Both the position numbers and the translations under genes were made by a program. The notes beneath the pieces are model-generated. The model was given only the letters and a program-made list of their open reading frames with translations. It was not told the DNA's origin and did not search any database. From NCBI RefSeq assembly GCF_000308495.1, contig NZ_BAFU01000019.1, forward strand, positions 59,770-123,769: 64,000 bases of DNA, in the 5' to 3' direction. This document shows, piece by piece, positions 56,716 to 63,981 of this stretch (position 1 is its first letter; each line of letters starts with the position of its first letter). The stretch is from Nocardia brevicatena NBRC 12119. GTDB taxonomy: Bacteria; Actinomycetota; Actinomycetes; Mycobacteriales; Mycobacteriaceae.

Positions 56716-58428
56716 TCAGCGCGCGACCGGAGTCCGGTCGGCGAGATGGACGACCGTGGATGCGACGGGTTCGGCGTCGGCCTCCCGCGCCTGATCACCG
56801 CCGTCGGCAGAGGTGGATTCGGCGACGGGCGGGTGCTCGCCGTTCGGTTCGGGTGCAGCGAGCACCGGGAGTTGAAGGGTATCGGTGGGCCGCTGTTGCG
56901 ACGTGCCGGCCGGGATGAGCTCGGGTCCTCGTTCGCTCGACGGGCTTCCGTTCGTGGCCGGTCGGGCTTGCTCCGGGCGCGGCGCGTGGTCGTCCCGCGT
57001 GGGCGGGCCGTCCTCGGCGAGGGGCGTGGCGACCGGTTCCGAGCCGTTGTTCCCGATCGGTTCGGTGGGCGCGTCGACCACAGCGGCCCGATCCTTCTCC
57101 GTTTCCACGGGAGCGGGGGCGCCCTGAGCGCGGGTCTGTGCGCCGAGCGATGGCTGTCCGGGCGCCGCCGTCGGCTGGGGTTGCACGCCGGACCGCAGCC
57201 GGTCGAGCGTCTCGCGCAACGCCGCCGCGAGGCGCGCGTCCAGGTCGGCCTCGGTCGGTCCGTGCTCGTCCGGGTCCGAATCGAACGGGGTCGCCGGCCG
57301 GCTCTGTCCGGCGGGTTGCAGCGGTGTCGTGGCCATGCCCAGTTCGGTGTACAGCTGCCCCGGGTCGGTGATTCGCACGGAGGCGGCCCGCGCCGGTTTG
57401 GTAGGAGATTCGGGTTTCCGGGCGGCGGGAGCGGTGTGCGCTGCTTCAGCACTCTCGAGGGTTGCTTCGGCCTCGGCCCGCGGTGTCGAGACGTCCGGTC
57501 TCTCGTGCGAGTTGCCGGCGGGCTCGTCCGCCGACGGGCCTGTGGGCGCGGTCTGCTCGGTGAGGATGCCCGGCAGGATCTGGTTCGCGGCGTCACCGAC
57601 GTGGGTGAGTGCCGCCAGTCTGGCCTGAAGATCCTCGTGATCGGGCACCGCTGCCGTCGCCTGCTCGATGGCCCGGCCGTATCGTTCGGCGACGAGTCGG
57701 TGGGTGACCAGGGCGACGCCGATCATGATCGGCGCGATCGCATGGATACCGAAGCCGGTCACATTGCCCGTCTTCACATACGGGAAGGTGTTCAACGCGA
57801 TACTCGCGGTCAGCAGGACGCCCTCGACGACGTAGACCTGCCACAGCTTGTCGATCACACCCCATTCGGCGGTGTCGGCGGTGGACAGCATCAGCGCGAC
57901 CAGTACGGCACTGATGAGGGCTTCCAGGCCGTAGGACAGCCAGAACATCGGATTGGCCGCCCCTCCGGCCGGGGCGATGTTCTGCTGCACGGTGACCGCG
58001 GAGAACAGCATCGAGAACGCCACCACACCGGCGAGCAGGCCCAGTACGCGGGGTTTGCGCTGGTGCAGCCGGGCCACCTTCGCGTGCGGGCTGCTGCTGC
58101 GCCGCTGCTCGCCGATGGCCTGGGCGGCCCGCAGCAGGTCGGCGGCCTCGCGTTCGGCCAGCTCGGCCGCCGTGCGCCGTACCCGCTCGGCGGCGTCGGC
58201 GGCGGCCTGGATCCGGGCCCGTTTCTCGTTGCGTTCGTGGTCGCGCACCAGCTCGGCCAACTCGCGGGACGCGGCGAGCTCGCGCTCCGACAACGCTTCC
58301 AGCAGCGCCGGATCGTCCTGGTGCGCCAACCGCTCATGGGCGATCTGCACCCTGTCGGGCAGGGCGCCGGCCACCAGATCGTCCACCTGGGACTCGGTGG
58401 GCGCGGGGGTCGTGAAACGACGGAACAT
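56716..58428 (-). CDS. Four-helix membrane protein with long disordered tail
   Basis: The 570-residue product has a charged coiled-coil region (residues 20-110, ERELAASRELAELVRDHERN), four membrane helices between about 120 and 260 (LGLLAGVVAFSMLFSAVTV; FWLSYGLEALISAVLVALML; VEGVLLTASIALNTF; IAPIMIGVALVTHRLV) and a Pro/Ala/Glu-rich tail of 300 residues. The layout is like mobile-element SpdB or DUF2637-type proteins, which is only a resemblance. ATG 58428 is chosen for AGAAAGG upstream. It may belong to an integrated element. Confidence 0.6.
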   Translation of the reverse strand: MFRRFTTPAPTESQVDDLVAGALPDRVQIAHERLAHQDDPALLEALSERELAASRELAELVRDHERNEKRARIQAAADAAERVRRTAAELAEREAADLLRAAQAIGEQRRSSSPHAKVARLHQRKPRVLGLLAGVVAFSMLFSAVTVQQNIAPAGGAANPMFWLSYGLEALISAVLVALMLSTADTAEWGVIDKLWQVYVVEGVLLTASIALNTFPYVKTGNVTGFGIHAIAPIMIGVALVTHRLVAERYGRAIEQATAAVPDHEDLQARLAALTHVGDAANQILPGILTEQTAPTGPSADEPAGNSHERPDVSTPRAEAEATLESAEAAHTAPAARKPESPTKPARAASVRITDPGQLYTELGMATTPLQPAGQSRPATPFDSDPDEHGPTEADLDARLAAALRETLDRLRSGVQPQPTAAPGQPSLGAQTRAQGAPAPVETEKDRAAVVDAPTEPIGNNGSEPVATPLAEDGPPTRDDHAPRPEQARPATNGSPSSERGPELIPAGTSQQRPTDTLQLPVLAAPEPNGEHPPVAESTSADGGDQAREADAEPVASTVVHLADRTPVAR

Positions 58429-58769
58429 CAGCAAAAAACCTTTCTGATGGTCGAGTGTTCCAGACTCGGTCGGCCACATTACATCCGGTGGGCTATGTTG
58501 GTCTGTCGACTGTCGCTTCACCGGTCCCGCAACCCGGTCGAGCCAGGAGCGGAAGCCCGGGCGCCGAGGCGGGGCATAACACCTCATCGAGCTGGTGGAG
58601 CCCGCATTCGATGGGCCGTAGTAGAAGGAAGGGCACCTCACGAGGGCACGTTCGGTCACCCGGACGAGGTTGTGGAGGGGCATTGCCCTCGAGCGCGAAC
58701 CATGTTCGACTCACCGGTATCACAGGAGCCGCGACCATCGCTGTGGCACCGGACGCAGGAAGAGAGCTC
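58429..58769. other. Divergent intergenic region, no gene seen
   Basis: This stretch separates the minus-strand membrane protein from the plus-strand small membrane protein and should hold both promoters. Frames that cross it have poor composition. No repeat or hairpin stands out. Confidence 0.4.
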
Positions 58770-59093
58770 ATGGGGGATAAGCGCGATTCGCGGGGTCCGG
58801 GCAGGGCTGCCCCGGGCGCCATGCGGTTCGGCGCTCTGCTGGCCGAAGGGCTGCTCCGGCGCGAACTCCTGATCGGTGCGGTGCTGCTGTCCTCGTTCAC
58901 CATCGTGATCGGCCTTACTGCGACCGGGGTGGGTTGGAAGACCGGATATTGTGTGGCCGGCGGACTGGGTATCGCGGGGGCGTTCGTCATGATGCGCGGC
59001 ACATGGACCCTGCAGTGGTGGGGGTCTCTAGGAATCTGCGTACTCAACATAATCCTGCTGATCGTGTACGGGCGACTGACCGGCGACGTCTGA
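58770..59093 (+). CDS. Small membrane protein (107 residues)
   Basis: The product starts MGDKRDSRGPGRAAPG and has three hydrophobic segments (LLIGAVLLSSFTIVIGLTA, GYCVAGGLGIAGAFVMM, WGSLGICVLNIILLIVYG). AAGAGAG precedes the ATG. It is 32 bp upstream of the secretion-target genes and may be co-transcribed with them. No family is recognised. Confidence 0.6.
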   Translation: MGDKRDSRGPGRAAPGAMRFGALLAEGLLRRELLIGAVLLSSFTIVIGLTATGVGWKTGYCVAGGLGIAGAFVMMRGTWTLQWWGSLGICVLNIILLIVYGRLTGDV

Positions 59094-59125
59094 AGCAGAC
59101 AGCACAATATCTGTAGGGGAATACA

Positions 59126-59560
59126 TTGACGTCGGAAACGTCGGTTGAGATCAGTGACCTTCGCGGTTGGGCCGAGCAGGTCGGCCGGTCCGGAGGCCAT
59201 CTTTTCGAAGGGCACAATTATGCCGTTCGGAATATCAACGATCCCGATTTCGGCCCCATCATGAACCTCATCAAAGGTGATTACGCTACCTTGCTGCCCG
59301 CCCTGCACGATGTATTGCTGTCCGGCAGCGAGAATATGGACCGGGCCAAGCAGGCACTGGCGATAACGGCCAACGACTATGTCGATGTCGACCGACAGAT
59401 CGTGGGGTCGCTGGCCGGTCTCGACGGTAACGTCCCGGTCGCCGTTGTCGACGACGGTGTCGCCGACGGGTTCGGCGATTCTTCCGCCCCCACCGAACAT
59501 TTGAAGGATCCCGTACGCGGAGACCAGGCGATACCGGAGGTTTCCTTCGGTATCGCCTAG
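59126..59560 (+). CDS. Type VII secretion target-like protein (EspC-like)
   Basis: The 144-residue product starts TSETSVEISDLRGWAEQVGR and has a helical hairpin (LHDVLLSGSENMDRAKQALAITANDY) typical of ESX-secreted EspC/PF10824-like proteins. The start is TTG at 59126 with AGGGGA 6 nt upstream. Its TAG stop (59558-59560) is in frame with the next gene, so the two could have been one frame. The assignment is by pattern only. Confidence 0.6.
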   Translation: MTSETSVEISDLRGWAEQVGRSGGHLFEGHNYAVRNINDPDFGPIMNLIKGDYATLLPALHDVLLSGSENMDRAKQALAITANDYVDVDRQIVGSLAGLDGNVPVAVVDDGVADGFGDSSAPTEHLKDPVRGDQAIPEVSFGIA

Positions 59561-59584
59561 GACAAAGTCTGCGATCTCTTGGTG

Positions 59585-60124
59585 ATGCTGGGTGGGCCGG
59601 ACCCGCGGACCAAGGTCGCCGTGCTACTGGCGGGCGATATCCCGAAGGTTACCGGCCAGGCCGATGCCTGGCGGCGACTGGCCGAATTCATCGACGATGT
59701 GCAGGGCAATCTCGCCGGCGGGCAGACCGCGATATCGAAGACCTGGAAAAGCGAGGCGTCGACGGCGGCGGCCGGCCATTTCCGGTCGTGGAACACGAAG
59801 TTCGACAGCATCGAAACGGTCATGCGGAAAGCGGCGCAATACCTCGACGACGCCGCCAAACAAGCAGTGAATCTGGCGCAGAACGCCACCGATACCTTCA
59901 TGTTGATCGTGAGCCTGCTCACCGCCGCCTTCACGAAGGCATCCATACCGTTGTACGGGCAGGCGTATCTGGCCGCGAAAGGGTGGGAGGCCTTCAAACT
60001 CTACAAGGCGGTGGTGAGCGTGGTGAACGTCTTCTTCACCCTACTGCGCGCAATCATCAATCTCTTCGTCTCGGCGATCGGCGAGTTCAGCCGAGATTCG
60101 CTGCCGAAGCCTCCGCAGGCCTGA
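59585..60124 (+). CDS. WXG100-like secretion substrate
   Basis: The 179-residue protein begins MLGGPDPRTKVAVLLAGDIP and has the WXG-like hairpin with SKTWKSEASTAAAGHFRSW, followed by hydrophobic helices (VVSVVNVFFTLLRAIINLFV). Similar N-terminal parts head many actinobacterial type VII toxins. The start is uncertain because no ribosome site is seen; TTG 59579 and GTG 59582 are in the same frame. Translation may depend on the preceding gene. Confidence 0.6.
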   Translation: MLGGPDPRTKVAVLLAGDIPKVTGQADAWRRLAEFIDDVQGNLAGGQTAISKTWKSEASTAAAGHFRSWNTKFDSIETVMRKAAQYLDDAAKQAVNLAQNATDTFMLIVSLLTAAFTKASIPLYGQAYLAAKGWEAFKLYKAVVSVVNVFFTLLRAIINLFVSAIGEFSRDSLPKPPQA

Positions 60125-60145
60125 AGTCGAACCAGGAGTCACAGC

Positions 60146-60478
60146 ATGGCGATTGCGGATCGAAGTAATGATTTCAACGCGGTCCTGGCCCGACTCACCT
60201 CGGCGTTGGGCGAGCTGAAACAGGAGGTGGAGCGGCTTGCGCAGACGAATGTGACAACCCCGGACGAGGCCCGGCAATTGCAGGAGCAGGCCGAGTCCGG
60301 CGAGCTGGGCCCCGAAATGGAGCAGGCCGCCGCCCTGGTGGCAGCCGGTTCCGAATCCTGGGAGTCGTTGCTGTCGGGTCGCTCACCGAACTCGGTGCTG
60401 CTGTTCCCGATCATGGAGGCCAACGCTTCTCGTTACGGGGCGGAGTTCAGGGCGAAGATCGTGAGCGGTCCCCGATGA
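60146..60478 (+). CDS. Coiled-coil hypothetical protein (110 residues)
   Basis: The product has a helix DFNAVLARLTSALGELKQEVERL and PDEARQLQEQAESGELGPEM, probably a coiled coil. CAGGAG is 7 nt upstream of the ATG. It follows the WXG-like gene closely and may be its chaperone or partner. It is the last gene before an IS3-family element. Confidence 0.55.
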   Translation: MAIADRSNDFNAVLARLTSALGELKQEVERLAQTNVTTPDEARQLQEQAESGELGPEMEQAAALVAAGSESWESLLSGRSPNSVLLFPIMEANASRYGAEFRAKIVSGPR

Positions 60479-60520
60479 CGAGACCACCCGGTAGTAGAGC
60501 CAGGTGATTTCGTACCGTGT

Positions 60521-61354
60521 TCAGTTGATCTTGCAGGCCACCGGGTGGTGGGTGTGGGTGCAGGCCGCAGCGTACTCGGCCGGCGTCAGGTAGCCCAGTG
60601 CCGGGTGCCGGTGCCTCCGGTTATGGTCGGCCTTGAAATCGCCGATCACCACGCGGGCTTCGAGCAGGCTGGTCCAGTGGTTGCGGTTGAGGCACTCGGT
60701 CCGCAGCCGCCGGTTGAACGACTCGACGAAACCGTTGTTCCAGGGTGTGCCCGGGGGAATGTAGGAGATCCCGACCAGGTCGGCGCAGAACCGTTGCAGA
60801 GCATCCGAAATCATCTCCGGACCGTTGTCCAATCGCAGCACCCGAGACGGCCCACCGGTCGTGGTGAACACCTTCTCCAGCTCGGCGACCAGCCGCTCGC
60901 CGGTGATCGAGCGTTCCACCACGTGCAGTAGCGATTCGCGGGTGTGTTCGTCGATCATCGACGCGATCTTCACCGTCCGACCGTCGACGGTGGAGTCGAA
61001 CTGGAAATCCGACGCCCACACCACTTTCGGAGCATTCGCCTCGATCGGCGGCGCCGAAGAGATACCGGCCCGTTTCCGAGGGTGATGTTCGCGGACCTGC
61101 AGTCCCTCCTCACGCCAGAGCCGGTGGACCTTCTTGATGTTGACCCCTGCGCCCTCGTCGAAGCGCAGCGCCGCCCAGGCACGGCGGAACCCGTGACCGG
61201 GACGTTTCACCGAGTAGACGCGCAGCCAGGCCCGCGCAACAGCGTCCGGATCGTCCGGGGTCTGCGCGGCCCGCAGCCGCCGATACGTCGACCTGTGGAG
61301 CCCGACGACCTTGCACGCGAACCGCTCGGACATGCTCTTGACCTGTTTGAGCAT
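60521..61354 (-). CDS. IS3-family transposase OrfB (DDE domain)
   Basis: The 277-residue product starts MLKQVKSMSERFACKVVGLH and has the DDE triad: Asp in WASDFQFDST, Asp in LRLDNGPEM, and Glu in NNGFVESFNRRLRTE. The frame is open 11 codons further upstream (CTGAGCCCG), so in the frameshift product OrfB joins OrfA directly. All catalytic residues are kept. Confidence 0.9.
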   Translation of the reverse strand: MLKQVKSMSERFACKVVGLHRSTYRRLRAAQTPDDPDAVARAWLRVYSVKRPGHGFRRAWAALRFDEGAGVNIKKVHRLWREEGLQVREHHPRKRAGISSAPPIEANAPKVVWASDFQFDSTVDGRTVKIASMIDEHTRESLLHVVERSITGERLVAELEKVFTTTGGPSRVLRLDNGPEMISDALQRFCADLVGISYIPPGTPWNNGFVESFNRRLRTECLNRNHWTSLLEARVVIGDFKADHNRRHRHPALGYLTPAEYAAACTHTHHPVACKIN

Positions 61355-61383
61355 GTCTACGGCGCGGCGCTTGGTCTCCGGGC

Positions 61384-61629
61384 TCAGAATTTTCCCTTCG
61401 CGATCTCCCGCAACGCATCCTTCTCCAGCTCCGCATCCGCCAGAAGCCGCTTCAACCGGGCGTTTTGATCCCGCAACTCCTTGAGTTCCTTCGCCGCGGC
61501 AGTGTCGACACCGCCGTACTGGCGGCGCCAGTTGTACAGCGTCGCGGCCGATACCCCGATCTCGGCGGCGGCTTCCTCGCCGGTCTTGCCGGCGGCGGTC
61601 AGCTCGTCGGCTCGCCGGAGCTTTCGCAC
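61384..61629 (-). CDS. IS3-family OrfA (HTH), possibly 5'-disrupted
   Basis: The 81-residue product has a helix-turn-helix (GEEAAAEIGVSAATLYNWRRQYG) and a leucine-zipper-like C-terminus (KELRDQNARLKRLLADAELE). The GTG start cuts off the usual RKRHSAEDIV N-terminus, which is present upstream in frame but has no start codon; an ATG at 61665-61667 with AAAGGA upstream is one base out of frame. A one-base change may have shortened or silenced orfA. Confidence 0.8.
   Translation of the reverse strand: MRKLRRADELTAAGKTGEEAAAEIGVSAATLYNWRRQYGGVDTAAAKELKELRDQNARLKRLLADAELEKDALREIAKGKF
61390..61396 (-). promoter_or_regulatory. Programmed -1 frameshift heptamer GGGAAAA
   Basis: The orfA frame reads AAG GGA AAA TTC TGA at its end, so G-GGA-AAA is a perfect X-XXY-YYZ slippery site two codons before the stop. 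After a -1 slip the next codons are ATT CTG AGC, which is the orfB frame. Such sites make the IS3 OrfAB transposase. Confidence 0.75.
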
Positions 61630-61961
61630 GATGTCCTCCGCGGAGTGTCGCTTGCGTCCTGTGCCATGTCGTTCAGTGTCCTTTCTCGGACCTCACCAGG
61701 CCAAACAGGACTCTAATACCGAGCGGTCTCATTCGCGGGGAGCGGCCCACGGCCATGTGATCAGTGGGAGCATATCGCCGGCTACCTGTTCCGCTTCCGG
61801 GTGGGGAACAACTTAGGGTCGTATCCGAACAAGCAAAGTTGATCAATTGTCCAGGTTGACCTGGTTCGATTGATCACAGATTGTTCCGTAAGTTGTTCCA
61901 ATGACAATATGGCGGTTTGTTCCGTGCATCGTACGGAGATGATGTCCGGTAAATTTTCGGT

Positions 61962-62648
61962 ATGTTGGCTACGAGACAGCATCCGGCCGATGAAGGGAAT
62001 CTCGGCTCTGCCCGAGTCGGCTCGATCGGGCAGAGTCTCGACCAACGATTGGTAGTGCTCGCAGTGACGGGAATTCCGGATGCGCGGATCTATGTGGACA
62101 AGAAGGCCGGCGCGAGTGTGGACCGGCCCGTCTCGACCGACCTGCTCGGCTGCGCGCGGCCCGGGGACCGGATCGTGGCGCATACCCTGGACCGATTGGG
62201 CCGCAATCGGTGGGAGGTGCCGAACCTCGTCCACCCTCTGCGCGAGCAAGATATCGGAGTGAAATCTCTTGCTGATCCGGTGCCGACCGATACCACCGAC
62301 GAGGGCCTGGGTCGGTTATCGGTGCTGCTTTTGGCGTTGTTCGCCAGGATGGAGCACACCTTCACCACCGAACGCGCCGCCCACGTCTGCGCGGTCGCCG
62401 AGGCCACCGGCCGCCGAATCGACCGACCAGTGGCCCATGCCGACGACAAGATCGAGCACGCTCGTCTGCTGCGTCGCGAGGGCAGGCCGCTCGCCCAGAT
62501 CACGAAGAAGACCGGGACCCCGAAGACCTCGCTGCGCTGCTACCTCGGACCGGCCGAGGCAATGCCGATGGCCACCGATCCCGCGTTCGGCGATAATATT
62601 CCGGCCGCCGACAAGTCGACCGGTAATGGCCGGAGAGCCGACAAGTGA
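61962..62648 (+). CDS. Degenerate serine recombinase (resolvase/invertase type)
   Basis: The 228-residue protein follows the resolvase plan: ARVGSIGQSLDQRLVVL, YVDKKAGASVDRP, GDRIVAHTLDRLGRN, and a C-terminal HTH (RPLAQITKKTGTPKTSLRCYL). The motif that should read ARVST with the catalytic Ser has ARVGS, and the E-helix region is poorly kept (ARMEHTFTTERAAHV). It is probably inactive or altered. It lies 260 bp past the IS3 element and its stop overlaps the next start (GTGA). Confidence 0.75.
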   Translation: MLATRQHPADEGNLGSARVGSIGQSLDQRLVVLAVTGIPDARIYVDKKAGASVDRPVSTDLLGCARPGDRIVAHTLDRLGRNRWEVPNLVHPLREQDIGVKSLADPVPTDTTDEGLGRLSVLLLALFARMEHTFTTERAAHVCAVAEATGRRIDRPVAHADDKIEHARLLRREGRPLAQITKKTGTPKTSLRCYLGPAEAMPMATDPAFGDNIPAADKSTGNGRRADK

Positions 62649-63160
62649 TCGCCAGGTGGATCCGCAAGATGGTCGGCCTGAAAACGACCGAAGTGATAGA
62701 TGGCGTAGCGCGCGTCCATGAAAAGCTTCCCCGTGGTACAGCTGGGGAACTGAAGTATGTTGTAGGGCAGAAATCAGCAGACGACCTAGAGGCCGCAGAG
62801 CTCGTTCGTGAGACAGGGACCACCAACGACGGGTGGCCTCGTCCATCTTCTGGCTCGACAGGTTCGCCCGGATTGCAACATCTCGATGTCGTGGTCGAGG
62901 GCGGGCCAGGATCGCGTGCTGGTGTGCGAAATCTTCCTCCACTGGAGGAACTCGAGATCCGCTACTGGCCCCACGGGGAGGGGGAGAACTACCTTGTCGT
63001 GCATCAAAACGTACCGATCGGTATATACAAACCGCGTCCGGACGCCCCCCAGAAGATGAAGAACGAAATCACAGCCTGGGAATCCAGCGAGATGCTCGGC
63101 GTGGGCAATGTTCCGTATACACGCGAGTGGAACGGCCCTCACGGTAGGGGCTCACTGTAG
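62645..63160 (+). CDS. N-terminal part of an interrupted kinase-fold gene
   Basis: The 171-residue part starts at GTG 62645 and ends with ENYLVVHQNVPIGIYKPRP, EITAWESSEMLGVGNVP and NGPHGRGSL, then TAG. This matches the ATP-binding lobe of SCO1664-type PI3/4-kinase-like proteins (GVYKP...E.AAY.L...LG...VPPT...G.GS). The same frame continues after the TAG with the rest of the fold. The first 90 residues are a charged linker. AT-rich wording compared with the core genes suggests transfer. Confidence 0.6.
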   Translation: MIARWIRKMVGLKTTEVIDGVARVHEKLPRGTAGELKYVVGQKSADDLEAAELVRETGTTNDGWPRPSSGSTGSPGLQHLDVVVEGGPGSRAGVRNLPPLEELEIRYWPHGEGENYLVVHQNVPIGIYKPRPDAPQKMKNEITAWESSEMLGVGNVPYTREWNGPHGRGSL

Positions 63161-63166
63161 GAGTAC

Positions 63167-63667
63167 GTGCCGAACGATGGTCCGGCTTATGGTTCTAAAA
63201 CCCCGGAAGGGAAAGGGATCGCGATGTTCGACTACATCAGGGCCGGTCGCGACGGAAAAGTCGGCGACGTTCTCAAGGGTTTGGACGGCAAAATGTCGAG
63301 AGTTGACAATGCGCATATTATCCCGGAGCGCACGAGCAACGATGCCAATTACATAGGATCGTCGTATGTCGCAAATAATATCGGCGAGCCGCTCCCGTCG
63401 GATCTGGTCGAACGTATCAAGCAGGTTACTCCCGATCAATACCGCGAGTTCTTGCAGTCACGAGGCTACTCACCTTCGGCTTCGGAGTGGGCCGCCGACC
63501 GATTGGCGGAAGTTCAGAAAGGAAAAATAACCGGCAGTGCGTGGGGTTGCGCTATTGTGCACGATATTACGCAAGCTGTCGTCTACCCTCCAGGATATAC
63601 TCACATACTCCAGTATTGGATGGATCACCCCAAACTTCCCGGCGAGCTGAGCAGAGACGAGATGTGA
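63167..63667 (+). CDS. C-terminal part of the interrupted kinase-fold gene
   Basis: The 166-residue part from GTG 63167 is in the same frame as 62645-63160 and separated from it by TAG plus two codons. It contains IAMFDYIRAGRDGKVGDVLK, SRVDNAHIIPE and NIGEPLPSDLVERI, which align by eye with FDAVxNNxDRKxxHLL, xxIDHGxxF and AGEPLP of SCO1664-type kinases; the Asp residues of the catalytic loop and metal site are partly kept (RDGK, VDNA). The motif GxGS[LV]Q in relatives puts a Gln at the TAG, so CAG to TAG is the likely change. Could be a broken toxin-like gene. Confidence 0.6.
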   Translation: MPNDGPAYGSKTPEGKGIAMFDYIRAGRDGKVGDVLKGLDGKMSRVDNAHIIPERTSNDANYIGSSYVANNIGEPLPSDLVERIKQVTPDQYREFLQSRGYSPSASEWAADRLAEVQKGKITGSAWGCAIVHDITQAVVYPPGYTHILQYWMDHPKLPGELSRDEM

Positions 63668-63948
63668 TGAATGGAACCCCTGGGACGATAGCAATGTTCG
63701 CCAGCAAATCTGGCGAGCCCGAACGTGTCGCCGAGTTCCGCTGGTCTGCGAGTTCAGGGGTCACGGTGGATATCTTCGATGGTTCCGCATGGGGCAGGCT
63801 CGCTCGCCAGTACTACGAACAAGGGATACCGGATTACGCCGACATGAGGCTCATCCCCCGATCGGACGGCGAGATGTTCATGCGAGCATTGGCAGCCTCG
63901 AGCCCGGGAAGCTACTACAGTTTTGTGGTCGAGAGCTCGACCGGGTGA
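63667..63948 (+). CDS. Small protein downstream of the kinase-fold gene, possible immunity partner
   Basis: The 93-residue product starts MNGTPGTIAMFASKSGEPER and has EFRWSASSGVTVDIFDG and YYSFVVESSTG. The ATG at 63667 overlaps the stop of the preceding gene by one base. No family is recognised. Its place after a putative secreted-effector gene would suit an immunity protein, which is inference from position only. Confidence 0.5.
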   Translation: MNGTPGTIAMFASKSGEPERVAEFRWSASSGVTVDIFDGSAWGRLARQYYEQGIPDYADMRLIPRSDGEMFMRALAASSPGSYYSFVVESSTG

Positions 63949-63981
63949 CCTGACCCTGCTGACTTGGTTCGGGGAGCGACC

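Larger units (their letters stand above)
60494..61706 (-). mobile_element. IS3-family insertion sequence
   Basis: The element carries orfA and orfB in the IS3 arrangement with a -1 slippery site between them. Ends were placed by an imperfect inverted repeat: GCCAGGTGATTTC from 60499 and GCCTGGTGAGGTC read inward from 61701. Total length is about 1.2 kb, normal for the family. I could not see a clear target duplication. Boundaries are good to perhaps 10 bp. Confidence 0.7.

Noticed and set aside
60480-61720. Target-site duplication of the IS3 element
   Set aside because: No 3-5 bp direct repeat could be placed convincingly at the inferred ends.
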